The notes under the pieces are model-generated. The model did no database searches and was not told the origin of the DNA. It worked only from the letters and a program-made list of their open reading frames with translations. 64,000 bases of DNA from positions 26,913,934-26,977,933 of the forward strand of contig NC_053121.1 of the NCBI RefSeq assembly GCF_010015445.1, in the 5' to 3' direction. Below are positions 48,814 through 59,490 of the stretch, one piece after another (position 1 is the stretch's first letter; every line of letters begins with the position of its first letter). A program made the translations under genes and the position numbers. The stretch is from Perca fluviatilis. Taxonomy: Eukaryota > Chordata > Actinopteri > Perciformes > Percidae.

Positions 48814-49229
48814 CATAGAGCATAACTTGACACAAGCTATAAAAGAAAGATGCACACACATACTAAGTCACTTGTCATGTTTTACGTCTTTGATTTAATG
48901 CAGATGACTATCAACTCTCCATCACGACTTAAAGAATCCTGCTCAGTGTTGGCTCTAAACTACAGAAAACCTGACCAGTCTCCATTACTTTCCAACTGAA
49001 CAGTGTGTGTGTGATTTATTTGAAGGTTATTCATACTTTTAATGAATACTCTACTACTACTCTACTGTTGGAAAATAGTTCTGTTTGTTGTCATGTTTGG
49101 ATTTAGGAGAGAAGATAATTATCAGTATTGTCTTTAGGGGTTCAGTACAGAGATGTTCCAAGTTTAGCTTTATACACAGATGTCAAATAAGTTAATAGAG
49201 GGGAAAAATACAGCTCCAAATGTTCTTGT
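48813..49229. other. No gene seen (enox2 intron)
   Basis: Unassigned sequence between the CA array and the L2 LINE. Confidence 0.45.
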
Positions 49230-49288
49230 TGACATGTTGTATCTTGTCTGGTTTTAACCCCGTCATAGCACTGAAACTGCCCTTTTAA

Positions 49289-49999
49289 AGTGCCCATATT
49301 ATGAAAAAATCACTTTTTCTGGGATTTGGGGTGTTATTTTGTGTCTCTGGTGCTTCCACACACATACAAACTTTGAAAAAAATCCATCCATGCTGTTTTG
49401 AGTGAGATACGGTTTCTGAATGTGTCCTGCCTTCAGTCTCCTAGTGAGCTGTTCAAAATCGGCTCGGATTGTGACGTCACAGTCCGAAATGAGCTGGCTA
49501 ACCACAACCGTTAGCTCGTTAGCATGCTAACCGTTAGCATTAGCATGCTAACGCTAATGCTAACGCTAGCATGCTACGTCGTTCTCAATAGCAAAGCACT
49601 GCTACAACACACACAAGTTCACCATAATCTACAAAAGAACTACTTACATGTGGGCCCTCATTTAGAAGTCTCCCAGCTAATCCTGCCTTGTAACTGACCA
49701 AAGTTGGAGAAACAGCCTTTCTTTTACTGTCTCTAGAGCTAGCTAGCTGACATGCTTTACATCTGAGCTACTGAGCATGTGCGAGTGCAATCAAAGATAG
49801 TACAGAAGAAGAAGATGAAAAGAGGTCTCACTCTGTAGCTAAAACAGAAACCAGGTGAAAAGAGGATCTGCAGCAGTGAGAGAGAGCTGTGCAGTACAAC
49901 AACAATATGGTGTTTTTTGAAAATTAAACCATGTAAACCTATTCTGGTACAATCTTAAAATACAGTTATGAACCTGAAAATGAGCATAATATGGGCGCT
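49289..49999. mobile_element. TTAA-flanked MITE (711 bp) inside the L2 LINE
   Basis: The ends are AGTGCCCATATTATG and, reverse-complemented, AGCGCCCATATTATG, with TTAA at 49285-49288 and 50000-50003. Joining the flanks with one TTAA gives a continuous L2 frame (A-L-L-R-V-F-N-D-L), which proves the site. The interior has repeated GCTAGC/GCATGCTAAC motifs (49510-49575) and a TGACGTCA palindrome at 49472. Confidence 0.9.
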
Positions 50000-50282
50000 T
50001 TAAGAGTTTTTAATGACCTAATCTTAACTGTTGATTCAGGAGTCCCCGCCATCCTGGTACTCTTAGACCTCACCACTTCCATCGACTCTGTTGAACACTC
50101 AATCCTCTTGTCACGCTTGGAACAGTGTGTAGGAATTTAAGGTACTGTACTCAGGTGGCTCCAATCATACCTCACAGATAGGAGCTTTTCTGTCCACCTT
50201 GGCGATTACTCTTCCGAGACGGCCCCATTAACCTGCGGTGTCCCTCAAGGCTCTGTCTTAGGCCCTATCCTATTCTCATTAT

Positions 50283-50929
50283 TAGAGATGCACCGATTGA
50301 CCGGCTGGTGACCGGAATTGGCCGTTTTTCATGTGATCGGCCATGACCGGCGACCGGCCGGTCAGTCTGACATATGCCGATTTTATGCCAGTCAAATGCT
50401 TTAAATAAATAACATTGTAAAGGCTACCATACACAATGCATAGGAATTATATATAGGATAGCAAATAATAACATTAAACCCACTATTAATTACATTATCT
50501 TAATGCAGTGTAACTACTGTAGCATATAAATAACGCGTGTCCGCGCTATTCTCCGACATGCACTCTTAACAATTACTGCTTATAGATGGTTTAGTTTGCT
50601 AAATATATCACTTTTTTGTTGGCTATTGGATGTGAATAGAAGTAAATGGTTATTCCATAACATTGCACTTTAGATGTGTGTGAATTTCCCACACCAGGAG
50701 TAATTTATATAGTTCTGTTTTATAGCGATTGATTATCTGTCCAAAAAATTTTATATGCAAAATGTAAAATGTTCTATTAAAGAAAAGATAGAAAATAAAT
50801 ATTTGTGTGTGCTGTAAAGTGGTTAGAAAAAATTAAATTGGAATCGGCTAAAATCGGTATCGGCAGGTCAAACTCAACGAAAAATCGGAAATGGAATCGG
50901 CCCAGAAAATTGTAATCGGTGCATCTCTA
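50283..50929. mobile_element. hAT-type MITE (647 bp) inside the L2 LINE
   Basis: TAGAGATGCACCGATT at 50283 and its exact complement at 50929 are flanked by perfect 8 bp duplications CTCATTAT (50275-50282, 50930-50937). The interior is rich in GACCGGC on the left and ATCGGC on the right. The host is reverse-transcriptase coding DNA, so the insertion is later than the LINE. Confidence 0.92.
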
Positions 50930-51135
50930 CTCATTATATATGAGCGTCCATATATGAAAGATATGAGGTCTCTTTCTACAGTTTTGCAGATGATGTGCAA
51001 ATTGATATGCCTTTAAATCTAAAAACTAAGGGCTCATTGCAGCCCCTGCTTGATTGTCTAAATGACATTAAAAGATGGATGAGCCTAAACTTCCTCAACT
51101 TCAACAGAGACAAAACTGAGGTTATAGTTATAGTG

Positions 51136-51273
51136 TAACACAGCGGGCCCTGGTTCGACTCCGACCTGTGGCCCTTTGCTGCATGTCATTCCCCCTCTCT
51201 CATTACTTTAATTTCTTCAGCTGTCCTGTCAATAAAGGCCTAAAAGTGCCTCAAAAATTATCTTAAAAAAAAA
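51136..51273 (+). mobile_element. tRNA-derived SINE, copy 2 (5'-truncated) inside the L2 LINE
   Basis: Contains GCGGGCCCTGGTTCGACTCC (B box), CCCTTTGCTGCATGTCATTC, TCAATAAAGGCCTAAAAGTG and an A tail. The A-box half is missing. About 120 bases of expected L2 sequence are also lost at this point, so a deletion accompanied or followed the insertion. Confidence 0.8.
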
Positions 51274-51446
51274 AGTATCGGTGTCTATTTCGACAACACC
51301 TTTAAATTTGAGAAGCAGATTTCCTCCGTTGTCAGGTCTAGGTTCTTTCAGGTGAGAAATATAGCCATGGTAAAGGCCTATCTACGTCCTAATGACTTAG
51401 AGAGGTTGATGCTATCATAACTTCTTGACTTGACTATTGTAATTCT

Positions 51447-51944
51447 TTGTATATGGGTTTAAACCAGCCATCTATTCAACACCTGCAGCTAGTCCAAAAT
51501 GCTGCTGCCCGCCTCCTGACAGGAAAAAAGAAGAGGGACCACATTATACCTGTGTTGCGCTCCCTCCACTGGCTACCTGTTCGCTATAGGATCGATTTTA
51601 AAATCTTACTGTTAACTTTTAAATCTATCCAAGGATTGGCGCCGCCTTACCTGACCGAGCTCCTTCATGCTCATTCTCCAACAAGAGTGTTGAGATCAGC
51701 CAATCTGCTCCTCCTGGATGTGCCAATAACCAGCGTCATAACCAGAGGTGATCGAGCCTTTGCTGTGGCCGTCCCTACCTTGTGGAACAGTTTACCATTT
51801 CATATTAAAAAGGTCCCTACTCTCGAACACTTCAAATCACTGTTAAAAACACATATTTTCTTTGGCCTTTACTTCCAGTTAAGGAAAGATATTATTACCT
51901 TTTATTCTTTATTTTTCTTTGTGATGTACTCTGTATTCAATTGA
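51447..51944 (+). pseudogene. L2 ORF2 C-terminal domain (165 codons open)
   Basis: An uninterrupted frame with the canonical L2 end: QHLQLVQNAAARLLTGKKKR, then VLRSLHWLPVRYRIDFKILL, GLAPPYLTELL, RGDRAFAVAVPTLWNSLP, and a final FKSLLKTHIFF. It is the C-terminal part downstream of the polymerase domain, not an independent gene. The open frame suggests a moderately young copy. Confidence 0.88.
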
Positions 51945-52035
51945 TGTATTATTGTTGTTTTTACCTTGTAAAGCACTTTGGTCAACCCAGTTGTTTTTAA
52001 ACGTGCTATATAAATAAATTGACATTGGCATTGAA

Positions 52036-52396
52036 ATTTGTCATTGTTAGTGAGTAAGCTAGCCATCATTACATCAAAGATAGACGTCCTCAAGGATCCT
52101 TTTTTTTAAGCTGATCCGAAAGAGACCCAAGGAAAGAAAGAGACGAATTAAGTACCCCAGACCCAAAATGTGGGCAACCTCAACAGTCCGAAAAAAGACC
52201 AACACTGACAGTAGTGTGATGCTTTACCAATTAAGGAGCAGCCACTGTTAAAAAGAGCAGGAAAATGATGAGTATGACACTGCACATTCACACACAGACG
52301 TGTGATCCGTGGCAATAGAACAGCATCCTACCTAACCCAATTAGACGTGATATAATGTCGACATGGCCTGACACATATTCATGGTTGGGTCTTGGT
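52036..52396. other. No gene seen
   Basis: Unassigned sequence between the L2 tail and the next element. Confidence 0.45.
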
Positions 52397-53082
52397 CAGT
52401 CCCTCCAGGAATTCGCAGCCTTTTTTTGAGATTGTTGCGGCCAAAAATGCCTGATTTTGCGGGAGCTTTTGTAAAAAGTTGCGATAGAAGTTGCGATGTC
52501 TTTTGTATTTTTGTTGCAATGAAGTTCCAGTGAAAGTTGCAAAATTTGTTTTGGGGAGAATAAAACTACTCTGGGCTGAGTTTTACTTAGAACCTTACCA
52601 AAAAGGCTCAGGATGCTGCAAATGTTATTATTATATGAAAATGGCTGGTGGATTTAAGACAAAAAATAATAATTTATTGAATGAATCAAATTTGAACATA
52701 TGTGTCAATGGCTTGTTGATCTTTACATCACGTCTCATCTCCATTTATTTCCTGCATCCTGCACGCGTCGGTCGTGGGGGGAACTGAGCAGCCGCCCCGC
52801 CCGCTGCAGATAGCAATTTGGCGAAATTAATTTGGCGAAATTAATTTGGCGAAATTAATTTGACGTTCTCACTCCCGCTTGGTCATTGGCTCTCAGAGTC
52901 ACATACTGATACAAAGTCTGGCACGTGGGACTGCTGGGATTGGTTGAAGTCGTGGGAAACTCTGTTTTTTGGTCAAATTTGCGGTGATTGGTCAAAATTG
53001 CGAGTCACACTAAATTCATGGTGATTGGTTGAATTCACGTGAATTTTTGCGATCGCGACATTGCGAAATCCTGGATGGACTG
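52397..53082. mobile_element. hAT-like MITE (686 bp) with 6 bp direct repeats
   Basis: CAGTCCCTCCAGGAATTCGC at 52397 and, reverse-complemented, CAGTCCATCCAGGATTTCGC at 53082 are inverted ends. Direct repeats CTTGGT flank them (52391-52396, 53083-53088). The terminus looks hAT-like but the duplication reads as 6 bp, not 8. Inside, TTTGGCGAAATTAA is repeated in tandem at 52815-52860, and TTGCGAT motifs are frequent. Confidence 0.75.
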
Positions 53083-53109
53083 CTTGGTTTCTAGGAACCA
53101 AGTGAACCC

Positions 53110-53540
53110 ATAAAGACCTCTCATAGATCCAAGATACTCTTTGATTTGTTGAGAGAAGAGCTGGATCGATATATCACCACAAAGCCCTCCATAACCAGGG
53201 CCCCTCCTAGCTCACCGACCTACTGCACCACCACACTCCTTCCTACAGCCTCCGCTCCTCTGATGCCAACCTCCTGCCTCTACCACTGAGGACCAAGCAC
53301 TGGACCTGGGGCGACAGACCCTTCCCCATACCTGCCCCCTCAATCTGGAACTCTCTCTCAAAATACATCCAAGACTGCACCAATCAGTCCACGTTCAAAT
53401 CACAAGTCAAACCTTTTTAGAACTGCTTAATGTTTGATTAATTTTGTGTTATATATTTTAAGTGTGTTGTTTTCAATTTGAACTCTTTAAAGTGTCTTTG
53501 AGTATTATAAAAAAGTGCTTTAAAATGTATTACCATTATT
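53110..53540 (+). mobile_element. LINE (L2/Rex1-like) 3' end
   Basis: The plus-strand translation gives RAPPSSPTYCTTTLLPTAS in a shifted frame, then LRSSDANLLPLPLRTKHW, WGDRPFPIPAPSIWNSLSKY and FKSQVKPF. The pattern RGDRAF...P..WNSLP..I......F...LK marks the C-terminal end of a LINE ORF2. The 3' end carries CTTTAAAATG and ATTACC repeats. It is a different family from the L2 at 49230-52035. Confidence 0.7.
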
Positions 53541-54222
53541 ACCATTATCACCCAAAATTGGCTAATTGTAGATATATCGGAATTGGTGTACAGTATTTCA
53601 ATCAGGAGAGACTCCGTTGCAGATATGCAACATTTAATAATAAGATATAACCAAGTAAGTACAACATAATTATTTGGAGATTATTCTCCATTGTAAAGGG
53701 GTATCTATACAAATCTAATGGTTAGGAAAACCAAACACATCCCCCAATGGAAACTAGACACTGGTGGTGGTGAGAAAAACCGAAGACGAGAAAACGAGCC
53801 GTCAGCCGGGAAAAGACCGAGAACACCGACGAAAAGGCCTGGAGGCGGAAGGGGAGGAGGCGGGTCGCACTCTCGCCTGAAAATACAACTGACAGAAGCA
53901 GGAGAGAGAACAGATTTAAAACCAGGTAGTCTGCTGTGATTGGTTAGAACATAAGTGCCCAATTCTAATTGGTATACAGAACCGTAACACCCACTGCCCA
54001 GCTGATCAGGTAAAGAGAAGAGAGACAACGTAAGAGGAGTCTCCCTGACTGTACGCTGAGCTACATATGTTGGCAGATAAGAAACATAAAATGACAGTAC
54101 AGAAATGCCATACTAGGTTTGAGGTAATTTAAAAACAGTTCCACCATTATATAGTTTGTCCACCAAAGAGCGCTGACTGACCTGCATATGTATCTTGGTC
54201 ACATTTTAAAAAAAAATAACAC
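53541..54222. other. GC-rich block of possible repeat origin, no gene
   Basis: 53740-53880 is GC- and purine-rich (GAGGCGGAAGGGGAGGAGGC). Read on the minus strand, ATTGG/CCAAT motifs near 53940-53975 precede TTTAAAT and a pyrimidine-rich TTCTCTCTCCTGCTTCTGTC stretch, a promoter-like order. Frames here lack known domains. It may be part of an LTR or another element, but no boundary was found. Confidence 0.35.
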
Positions 54223-54269
54223 AATGGAGGGCTCTGTATCACAATGGTTTGTTTCACTCGCTGTTTCGG

Positions 54270-54277
54270 TGTCTCTC

Positions 54278-54314
<37 letters not shown>
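54270..54314. repeat. (CT)n microsatellite
   Basis: CT array inside repeat copy 1; the equivalent array in copy 2 is at 59139-59178. Confidence 0.93.
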
Positions 54315-54317
<3 letters not shown>

Positions 54318-54589
54318 CTTACGACCTTACAATCTACCACTTATTATCACAGACACAGATACACTCATCTCTAAATCTGGCTGGATCTATTCACTCTGGC
54401 AGCTGTCTAAGATATTTCACCTCAGGGATTTAATTTAGCTTTTAGAAAAAGAGTTTTCAAGACACTTTAGGACTCATAACTCTAACTCTAAAGAAAGATT
54501 ATGGCAGGCTTTTTACTTATTTTTTTACTGATTACATCCATGTATTCCTCTGTCCCCTGTTAAAACTTGCCAACAATTTATTATCTTAA

Positions 54590-55109
54590 AGGTCCCATGG
54601 CACGAAAATTTTACTTTATGAGGATTTTTAACATTAATATGAGTTCCCCCAGCCTGTCTATGGTCCCCCAGTGGCTAGAAATGGCGATAGGTGTAAACCG
54701 AGCCCTGGGTATCCTGCTCTGCCTTTGAGAAAATGAAAGCTCAGATGAACCGTTTTGGAATCTGCTTGTTATGAGGTCATAACAAGCAAGGTTACCTCCC
54801 CTTTCTCTGCTTTGCCCGCCCAGAGAATTTGGCCAACCCATGAGAGAGAGACATCATGGCTTTCAAACGAGAAAAGTGGCAGTTGGTCAAGGCCACACCC
54901 CCACCCTCCACCTTGCCCCTCCCACTCTCCTCCTCAATAGCTTCAGCCACAGAAATGGCACATACTAAGGAAAGCTCATTGTAGGACTGGCTCTAGTGGC
55001 TGTATTTCTGCACCAAAGCTGAATTTCGGGAAAGAGACTTCAGATACAGTATTAGGGGATCACTAAGGTCTACATAAAAGCATCCAAAGAGCACCATGTC
55101 ATAGGACCT
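54590..55109. mobile_element. TTAA-flanked MITE (520 bp)
   Basis: AGGTCCCATGGCACGAAAAT and, reverse-complemented, AGGTCCTATGACATGGTGCT are the ends, with TTAA at 54586-54589 and 55110-55113. Its absence from the equivalent place in repeat copy 2 (near 59453) confirms the insertion. No coding capacity. Confidence 0.9.
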
Positions 55110-55175
55110 TTAACCATCAACATGGCCACAAACCAAAAAACAATGGAGGGATCTGTATCACAATGGTTTGTTTCT

Positions 55176-57195
55176 GTTATAAAACAAATCTCATATGTTA
55201 ACAGATTTTTTTAAACTCTCATATATCGATTTCGGTAGCAGCCTAAAAGATTCAGCATCAGGTGGGTTATAGTTGAGAAATATCAAAGAGTTTAAAGGCC
55301 TTGCACACCACACAGGTGTCACTTTTTCTGGACGATTAGAATTCTGCTCAAATTGAATGTGGGAAGAGTTATGCTGGAGTTATGTGACGTCGCCTGACTC
55401 CATGAACTAATAAGGTCATTTGTCCCGCTCTGAAAGGTGCTAAAACACTTGCGAGAGTGAGGGAGGTGTCAATCAATCTAAATCTGTACATTCCCACACA
55501 GTCTTGAGAAAACCTCTAATCAGGCACAATAATTAACACCTGTGTTGGTGTACCATGACTGTGCAGGGCCTTTAAACCCAACAACGTTGGCTAGACTTTT
55601 GAGAAGCTGCATGCAACCAGTGGGTGAAGTAAATACCTCCAATACTGTAGCTTACTGCGAATTATACTACAATGTGTCATTATTCTATTTCTTCACATCT
55701 GTACATATGACAGCTTTGGAGTTGTTGAAAGCCTAGTTCTAGGCTGTGCTAAACAAATGTTGATGAACATACAGAGATGAAATGTATATTGATCTACTGG
55801 TAAAACAAAATGTATTTCCCAAAATGTCACAGTTTTCCTTTGATTTAAGAGACCCTGCATTTCATCCTCCACAATTTAATCAGAGCTGTCCAAAAAGCTG
55901 CTACAAAAGACTGCACACTTTCAAATAAGTGCTGTGTAAATTAAGATAATTATTACTCAAATATCACTGGTGTGGACAGACAATATGACACTGAATAAAG
56001 AGCTTCAAAAGTAAAAAAGTGTCTGCACAACAAAAATGGCTTAATTTGGTTTAATTCTACATTTTGTACGTTTTCAATGAAGCAGCAGGAGGCAGGAATG
56101 GGATCAGTTTGTTTGTCCATTACACCAATCAACTGACTTTGATGGATGATTTTGTGGTATAACAACTGAAGGTCAAAATAAAGCATCATATTTTTCACTT
56201 ATTGGTGCAGAAAGGAACTGAGTTATTTGTTTGTATATTTATGTTTTACCTCATAAACAGTTTAGGCCTGTGACATCATAAGCAAATGCAAAAAAAAACT
56301 GTATATTCACAACAAAACCTCCAAGTACGCACAAAGGCAGACTTATACATTAGCATTCTTTGCATCAGAATTATAAAGTAAATCTCAATCATTGTAGAAC
56401 TGGGTGCATGTGCACAAGCCTCCACTTCTACACTTACTGAATAAATAAATATAAATTAGACACATGCTTAATCACCTATATTTATATCAATACTTCTGCC
56501 CACTCCACTTGTCTTTAGACCCGTCAATGGAGGGGGGAGGGAACAGCAAAGAAGAAGTGCAATTTTACCAATTGTGCCACTTAGGCAAACTTCTCTAAGA
56601 ATGTCAGAGCAGCTGTCATTATGTGTGACCATTACACACAGATGATACATCATTCATTTCTCACATATACCTGTTAACCACCATTATTATGTCAGAAAGA
56701 TAGTCTGTTGAGTTTATACTGCTCATATCAAAGCAAACTTTACTAAATGATGCACATTGAAGAATAAAAGAAGAAAAATACATTAACACAGGAAAATAAA
56801 AGGATGCCTGCAATAAAAGATTACAGTCAGGTTTATGTGGCATACAGATTTTTAATACATCTGGCCCCTGGTATGTATCCGATGTGATTTTCCAACACCT
56901 CAACCTATCTTTAAGGCTGAAAAACTTGAAACAGCAAATATGCCTCTCGATTTTTGTACTTAAACGTTTTAAACATCCGGTTATTTGTAGTTTATTTATG
57001 TGGGATGGCACGTTTAGCTTCAACTGAATTCCTCCCTCATTTTTTAAAATTAAATTACAGAATTATAGTTGAAAACCATTGACCCAGGTTACTTTTTTTT
57101 TTAAATCAAATTTACCATTAGAACTATTAGATATGTTATCATGACTGTTCTTTTCTTTTCTTTGTTATCTTACAGAATACAAACTGCTATTACTT
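55176..57195. other. No gene seen
   Basis: About 2 kb of AT-rich DNA; minus-strand frames at 55953-56198 and 56661-57023 show no domain. Confidence 0.45.
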
Positions 57196-57540
57196 TTAAA
57201 GGTCCAATATGTAATATATTTACTGTAATAAATCCAAAAATGACCCCAATGCGTCATCAGATATTAAGGAAACATGCTAAGTTGAAATACTATCTTTTCT
57301 GACAACAATGCTAATGCCAGTATTTTCTCCTTTTGACATTTCCGTTCCGTGACGGAATTTCTGTTTATGTTTTGATCTGTGTGTTGTTATCAACCGCCCA
57401 GTTTGACAGCCAGGCCGGGTTGCCAGATATACCTGTAAAAACGTAAACCCAGCGCGCTACAGCTGTAACGTTAGTACAGCCATTAAAGCAGCAAAGAAAC
57501 AAACAGGATCAAAGGAGATAGATTCTACCCAACCTAAAAA

Positions 57541-57659
57541 AAACGGTTTGATGACCAGAGACGTAACAAACCACGGGTAAATATTGGAGATGTATTTGAA
57601 AGATGGAAACAGTTTAGAGCCCAAAAAGACGCAGAGTTGGATAATTTCCTCCTGAACAG
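57541..57659 (+). pseudogene. Exon-like coding remnant in the TTAA element (INIG..F.RW..L motif)
   Basis: The plus-strand frame reads KRFDDQRRNKPRVNIGDVFE, then RWKQFRAQKDAELDNFLLNR, and meets a GTAAGC donor right at its end. Frames of this look (R.NIG.AF.RWR.L......D...A.FLLD) recur in many fish open frames linked with transposons. An in-frame stop precedes it at 57535. Inferred to be a leftover of the parent element's transposase or an accessory protein; I cannot name the protein. Confidence 0.5.
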
Positions 57660-57884
57660 GTAAGCATTAGCTTCAGGCTAATTTATCACGGCTAACGTTA
57701 CAAGGGACGGGCATTTTATGTCATGTCAACATTTGTGTACTCACATTGAATTATATAGCTAGAGTACCCGAGTTGCTTACTTGCAAAAACAATTGAGACA
57801 CAGCCAGTAAAGTGATCCTGACTGGTCCTGGCTAACGCCGCCATGCTAACCCTGCTAACTGTTAACGTTAGGAGGACCAATTTA

Positions 57885-58030
57885 ATTTCAATTCAATTCA
57901 AGTTTATTTATAGTATCAAATCATAACAAGAGTTATCTCGAGACACTTTACAGATAGAGTAGGTCTAGACCACACTCTATAATTTACAAAGCCCAAACAA
58001 TTACAGTAATTCCCTCAAGAGCAAGCATTA
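57885..58030 (-). mobile_element. LINE 3'-tail fragment (antisense)
   Basis: Read on the minus strand it ends CTATAAATAAACTTGAATTG, with ACCTACTCTATCTGTAAAGT before that, the same tail type as at 13975-14052. It interrupts the TTAA element. Confidence 0.65.
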
Positions 58031-58184
58031 GCAGTAGCTATTGCGACAGTGGCAAGTGGGCCAGGGCTGTTTATAACGCGTAGCCTGTTCAGCAGCCGTA
58101 GCCAACAATGGTGAGTTATTTTAAGCCAAGAGAGGGGGGCTGTAAATCGGTAAGAGGAGATTATGAGTTTGCAGTCTGTTTAGT

Positions 58185-58535
58185 GATTGTTGCCATAATT
58201 CTAAGCCAATAAAGTGTGTTCAGTCAGGTGGAGAGGACGGCAAGGTAGTGTTATTTTTTAGCGGTTCCTACCGTAGCTAATTCTAAGCCGAAGAAGTGTG
58301 CCTGTCCGTCGGGTGGAGAGGACAGCAAGCTTGTTGTGTTTTTAGCGGTTCCTACCGTAATTCTAAGCCTAGGAAGTGTGTCTTTCCGTTGGGTGGAGAG
58401 GACAGCAAGATTGTTGTGTTTTTAGTGGTTCCTACCGTAATTCTAAGCCTAGGAAGTGTGTCTTTCCGTTGGGTGGAGAGGACAACGAGATTGTTGTGTT
58501 TTTAGCGGTTCTTACTGTAATTCTAAGCTGACTGT
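58185..58535 (+). repeat. 80 bp minisatellite, about 4 copies
   Basis: Units start AGCGGTTCCTACCGTAATTC at 58260, 58344, 58424 and 58504. The spacing is 84, 80 and 80 bases; the first unit has a 4-base GCTA insertion. Each contains GGGTGGAGAGGACAGCAAG and TTGTTGTGTTTTTAG. A more diverged unit precedes them. The third and fourth units are the most alike, so the array probably grew at that end. Confidence 0.92.
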
Positions 58536-58772
58536 CAATATAGCCAGTATCTCATGTTAGCTACTCCGTTGTGCTGTGAAGTAATGTCTGGCTATGTGAC
58601 ACAAGCGTCTAGCAGCACAATTGTGGATACTGCGGTCTCAGCCTGGCAACCTCCGTGAACTTCGAATCTGTGGAGGAGGGGTCGGGGGAAACGACTCTTT
58701 CTAGTATTTTGAATTTGTACTGCAGTAACTATTTTAAACACTAGCTGTCAGTTTTACATATTGCACCTTTAA

Positions 58773-59117
58773 GTCAGCGGTTGTGTGAGATAGATTGACT
58801 CCTTGTGGCCAGGTACTATTTTGTCAGCACGGATTAATGTTATTGAATTCAGTCAGGTAAACTTATATTTAGTTTGAGTTGGGTTGACCATAAAGATGAG
58901 AGAAGTCTGTTGATCTCAATATAATAGATACCTTTATAGTTAGGGTTAGTGAATGGAGGTTGTGTACGTTGGCACGGTGTTATTATTGGGATATTGAATG
59001 GATGTTGTTATATCACTGACTCATACACCCACACTGTGATGACAGCAGAGTGCCGTGTAATAGCCAGAAAAATGGCTCTCCTCCATCTCTCCCCTCTCTG
59101 TCAATTATGATTACTTC
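58773..59117. other. No gene seen
   Basis: Unassigned sequence between the TTAA element and repeat copy 2. Confidence 0.45.
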
Positions 59118-59134
59118 TTGCTCGCTATTTTGGT

Positions 59135-59169
<35 letters not shown>

Positions 59170-59490
59170 TCTCTCTCTGACCTTACAACCTTACAATCTA
59201 CCACTTATTATCACAGACACACAGATACACTCATCTCTAAATCTGGCTGGATCTATTCACTCTGGCAGCTATGTCTAAAATACTTAATTTCAGGGATTTA
59301 TTTGAGCTTTTTTCAAGAGTTTTCAAGACACTTGAGGACTCATTACTCTGACTCTAAAGAAAGATTATGGCAGGTTTTTAATTTATTTTATACAGATTAT
59401 AGCCATGTATTCCTCTGTCCCCTGTTCAACCTTGCCAACAATGTATTGTCATAACCCTCAACAATGCCACAAACCGGCCACAAATATGAC
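59118..59490 (+). repeat. Unclassified interspersed repeat, copy 2
   Basis: Uninterrupted counterpart of 54254-54589 plus 55114-55135, including the CT array, the TCTGGCTGGATCTATTCACT block, and AACAATGCCACAAACC at its end. It lacks the TTAA MITE and so serves as an empty-site control. A plus-strand frame of 134 codons crosses it but is partly microsatellite and is not conserved in copy 1. Confidence 0.75.

Larger units (their letters stand above)
49230..52035 (+). mobile_element. L2-type LINE, 5'-truncated, holding three other elements
   Basis: ORF2 pieces appear in order: SGFNPVIALKLPF (before 49288); VFNDLILTVDSGVPAILVLL and CGVPQGSVLGPILF (50004-50282); FADDVQ and PLLDCLNDIKRWMSLNFLNF (from 50938); then VYFDNTFKFEKQISSVV (51285). 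The C-terminal frame follows at 51447-51944 and a 3'UTR with GCACTTTGGTCAACCCA and AAATAAATTGACATTGG. The reverse transcriptase is dead through frameshifts, stops and three insertions (49289-49999, 50283-50929, 51136-51273). The 5' limit is approximate. Confidence 0.85.
54223..55135 (+). repeat. Unclassified interspersed repeat, copy 1 (split by a TTAA MITE)
   Basis: 54254-54589 plus 55114-55135 align in order with 59118-59490: a CTCGCT.TTT.GGTGTCTCTC start, a CT array, ACCTTACAATCTACCACTTA, AAATCTGGCTGGATCTATTC, TCTAAAGAAAGATTATGGCA, CATGTATTCCTCTGTCCCCT and finally AACATGGCCACAAACC. The pair is not explained by any family I recognise. A 34-base sequence with ATCACAATGGTTTGTTTC lies just before this copy (54223-54256) and again just after the MITE (55141-55175). 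Confidence 0.75.
57200..58768. mobile_element. TTAA-flanked DNA transposon (1569 bp), composite
   Basis: AGGTCCAATATGTAATATAT and, reverse-complemented, AGGTGCAATATGTAAAACTG form the ends, with TTAA at 57196-57199 and 58769-58772. The terminal AGGTSCAATATGTAA is the same type as the AGGTCC ends at 54590. Inside are an exon-like coding remnant (57541-57659), a reversed LINE tail (57885-58030) and an 80 bp minisatellite (58185-58535). Confidence 0.88.

Noticed and set aside
53718..54028. Basic, glycine-rich protein (plus) or membrane-like protein (minus)
   Set aside because: Both follow from one GC- and purine-rich block; composition explains them and no domain or start context supports either.
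59050..59454. 134-codon plus-strand gene
   Set aside because: It overlaps an interspersed repeat and a CT array, and the frame is not kept in the other repeat copy at 54254.
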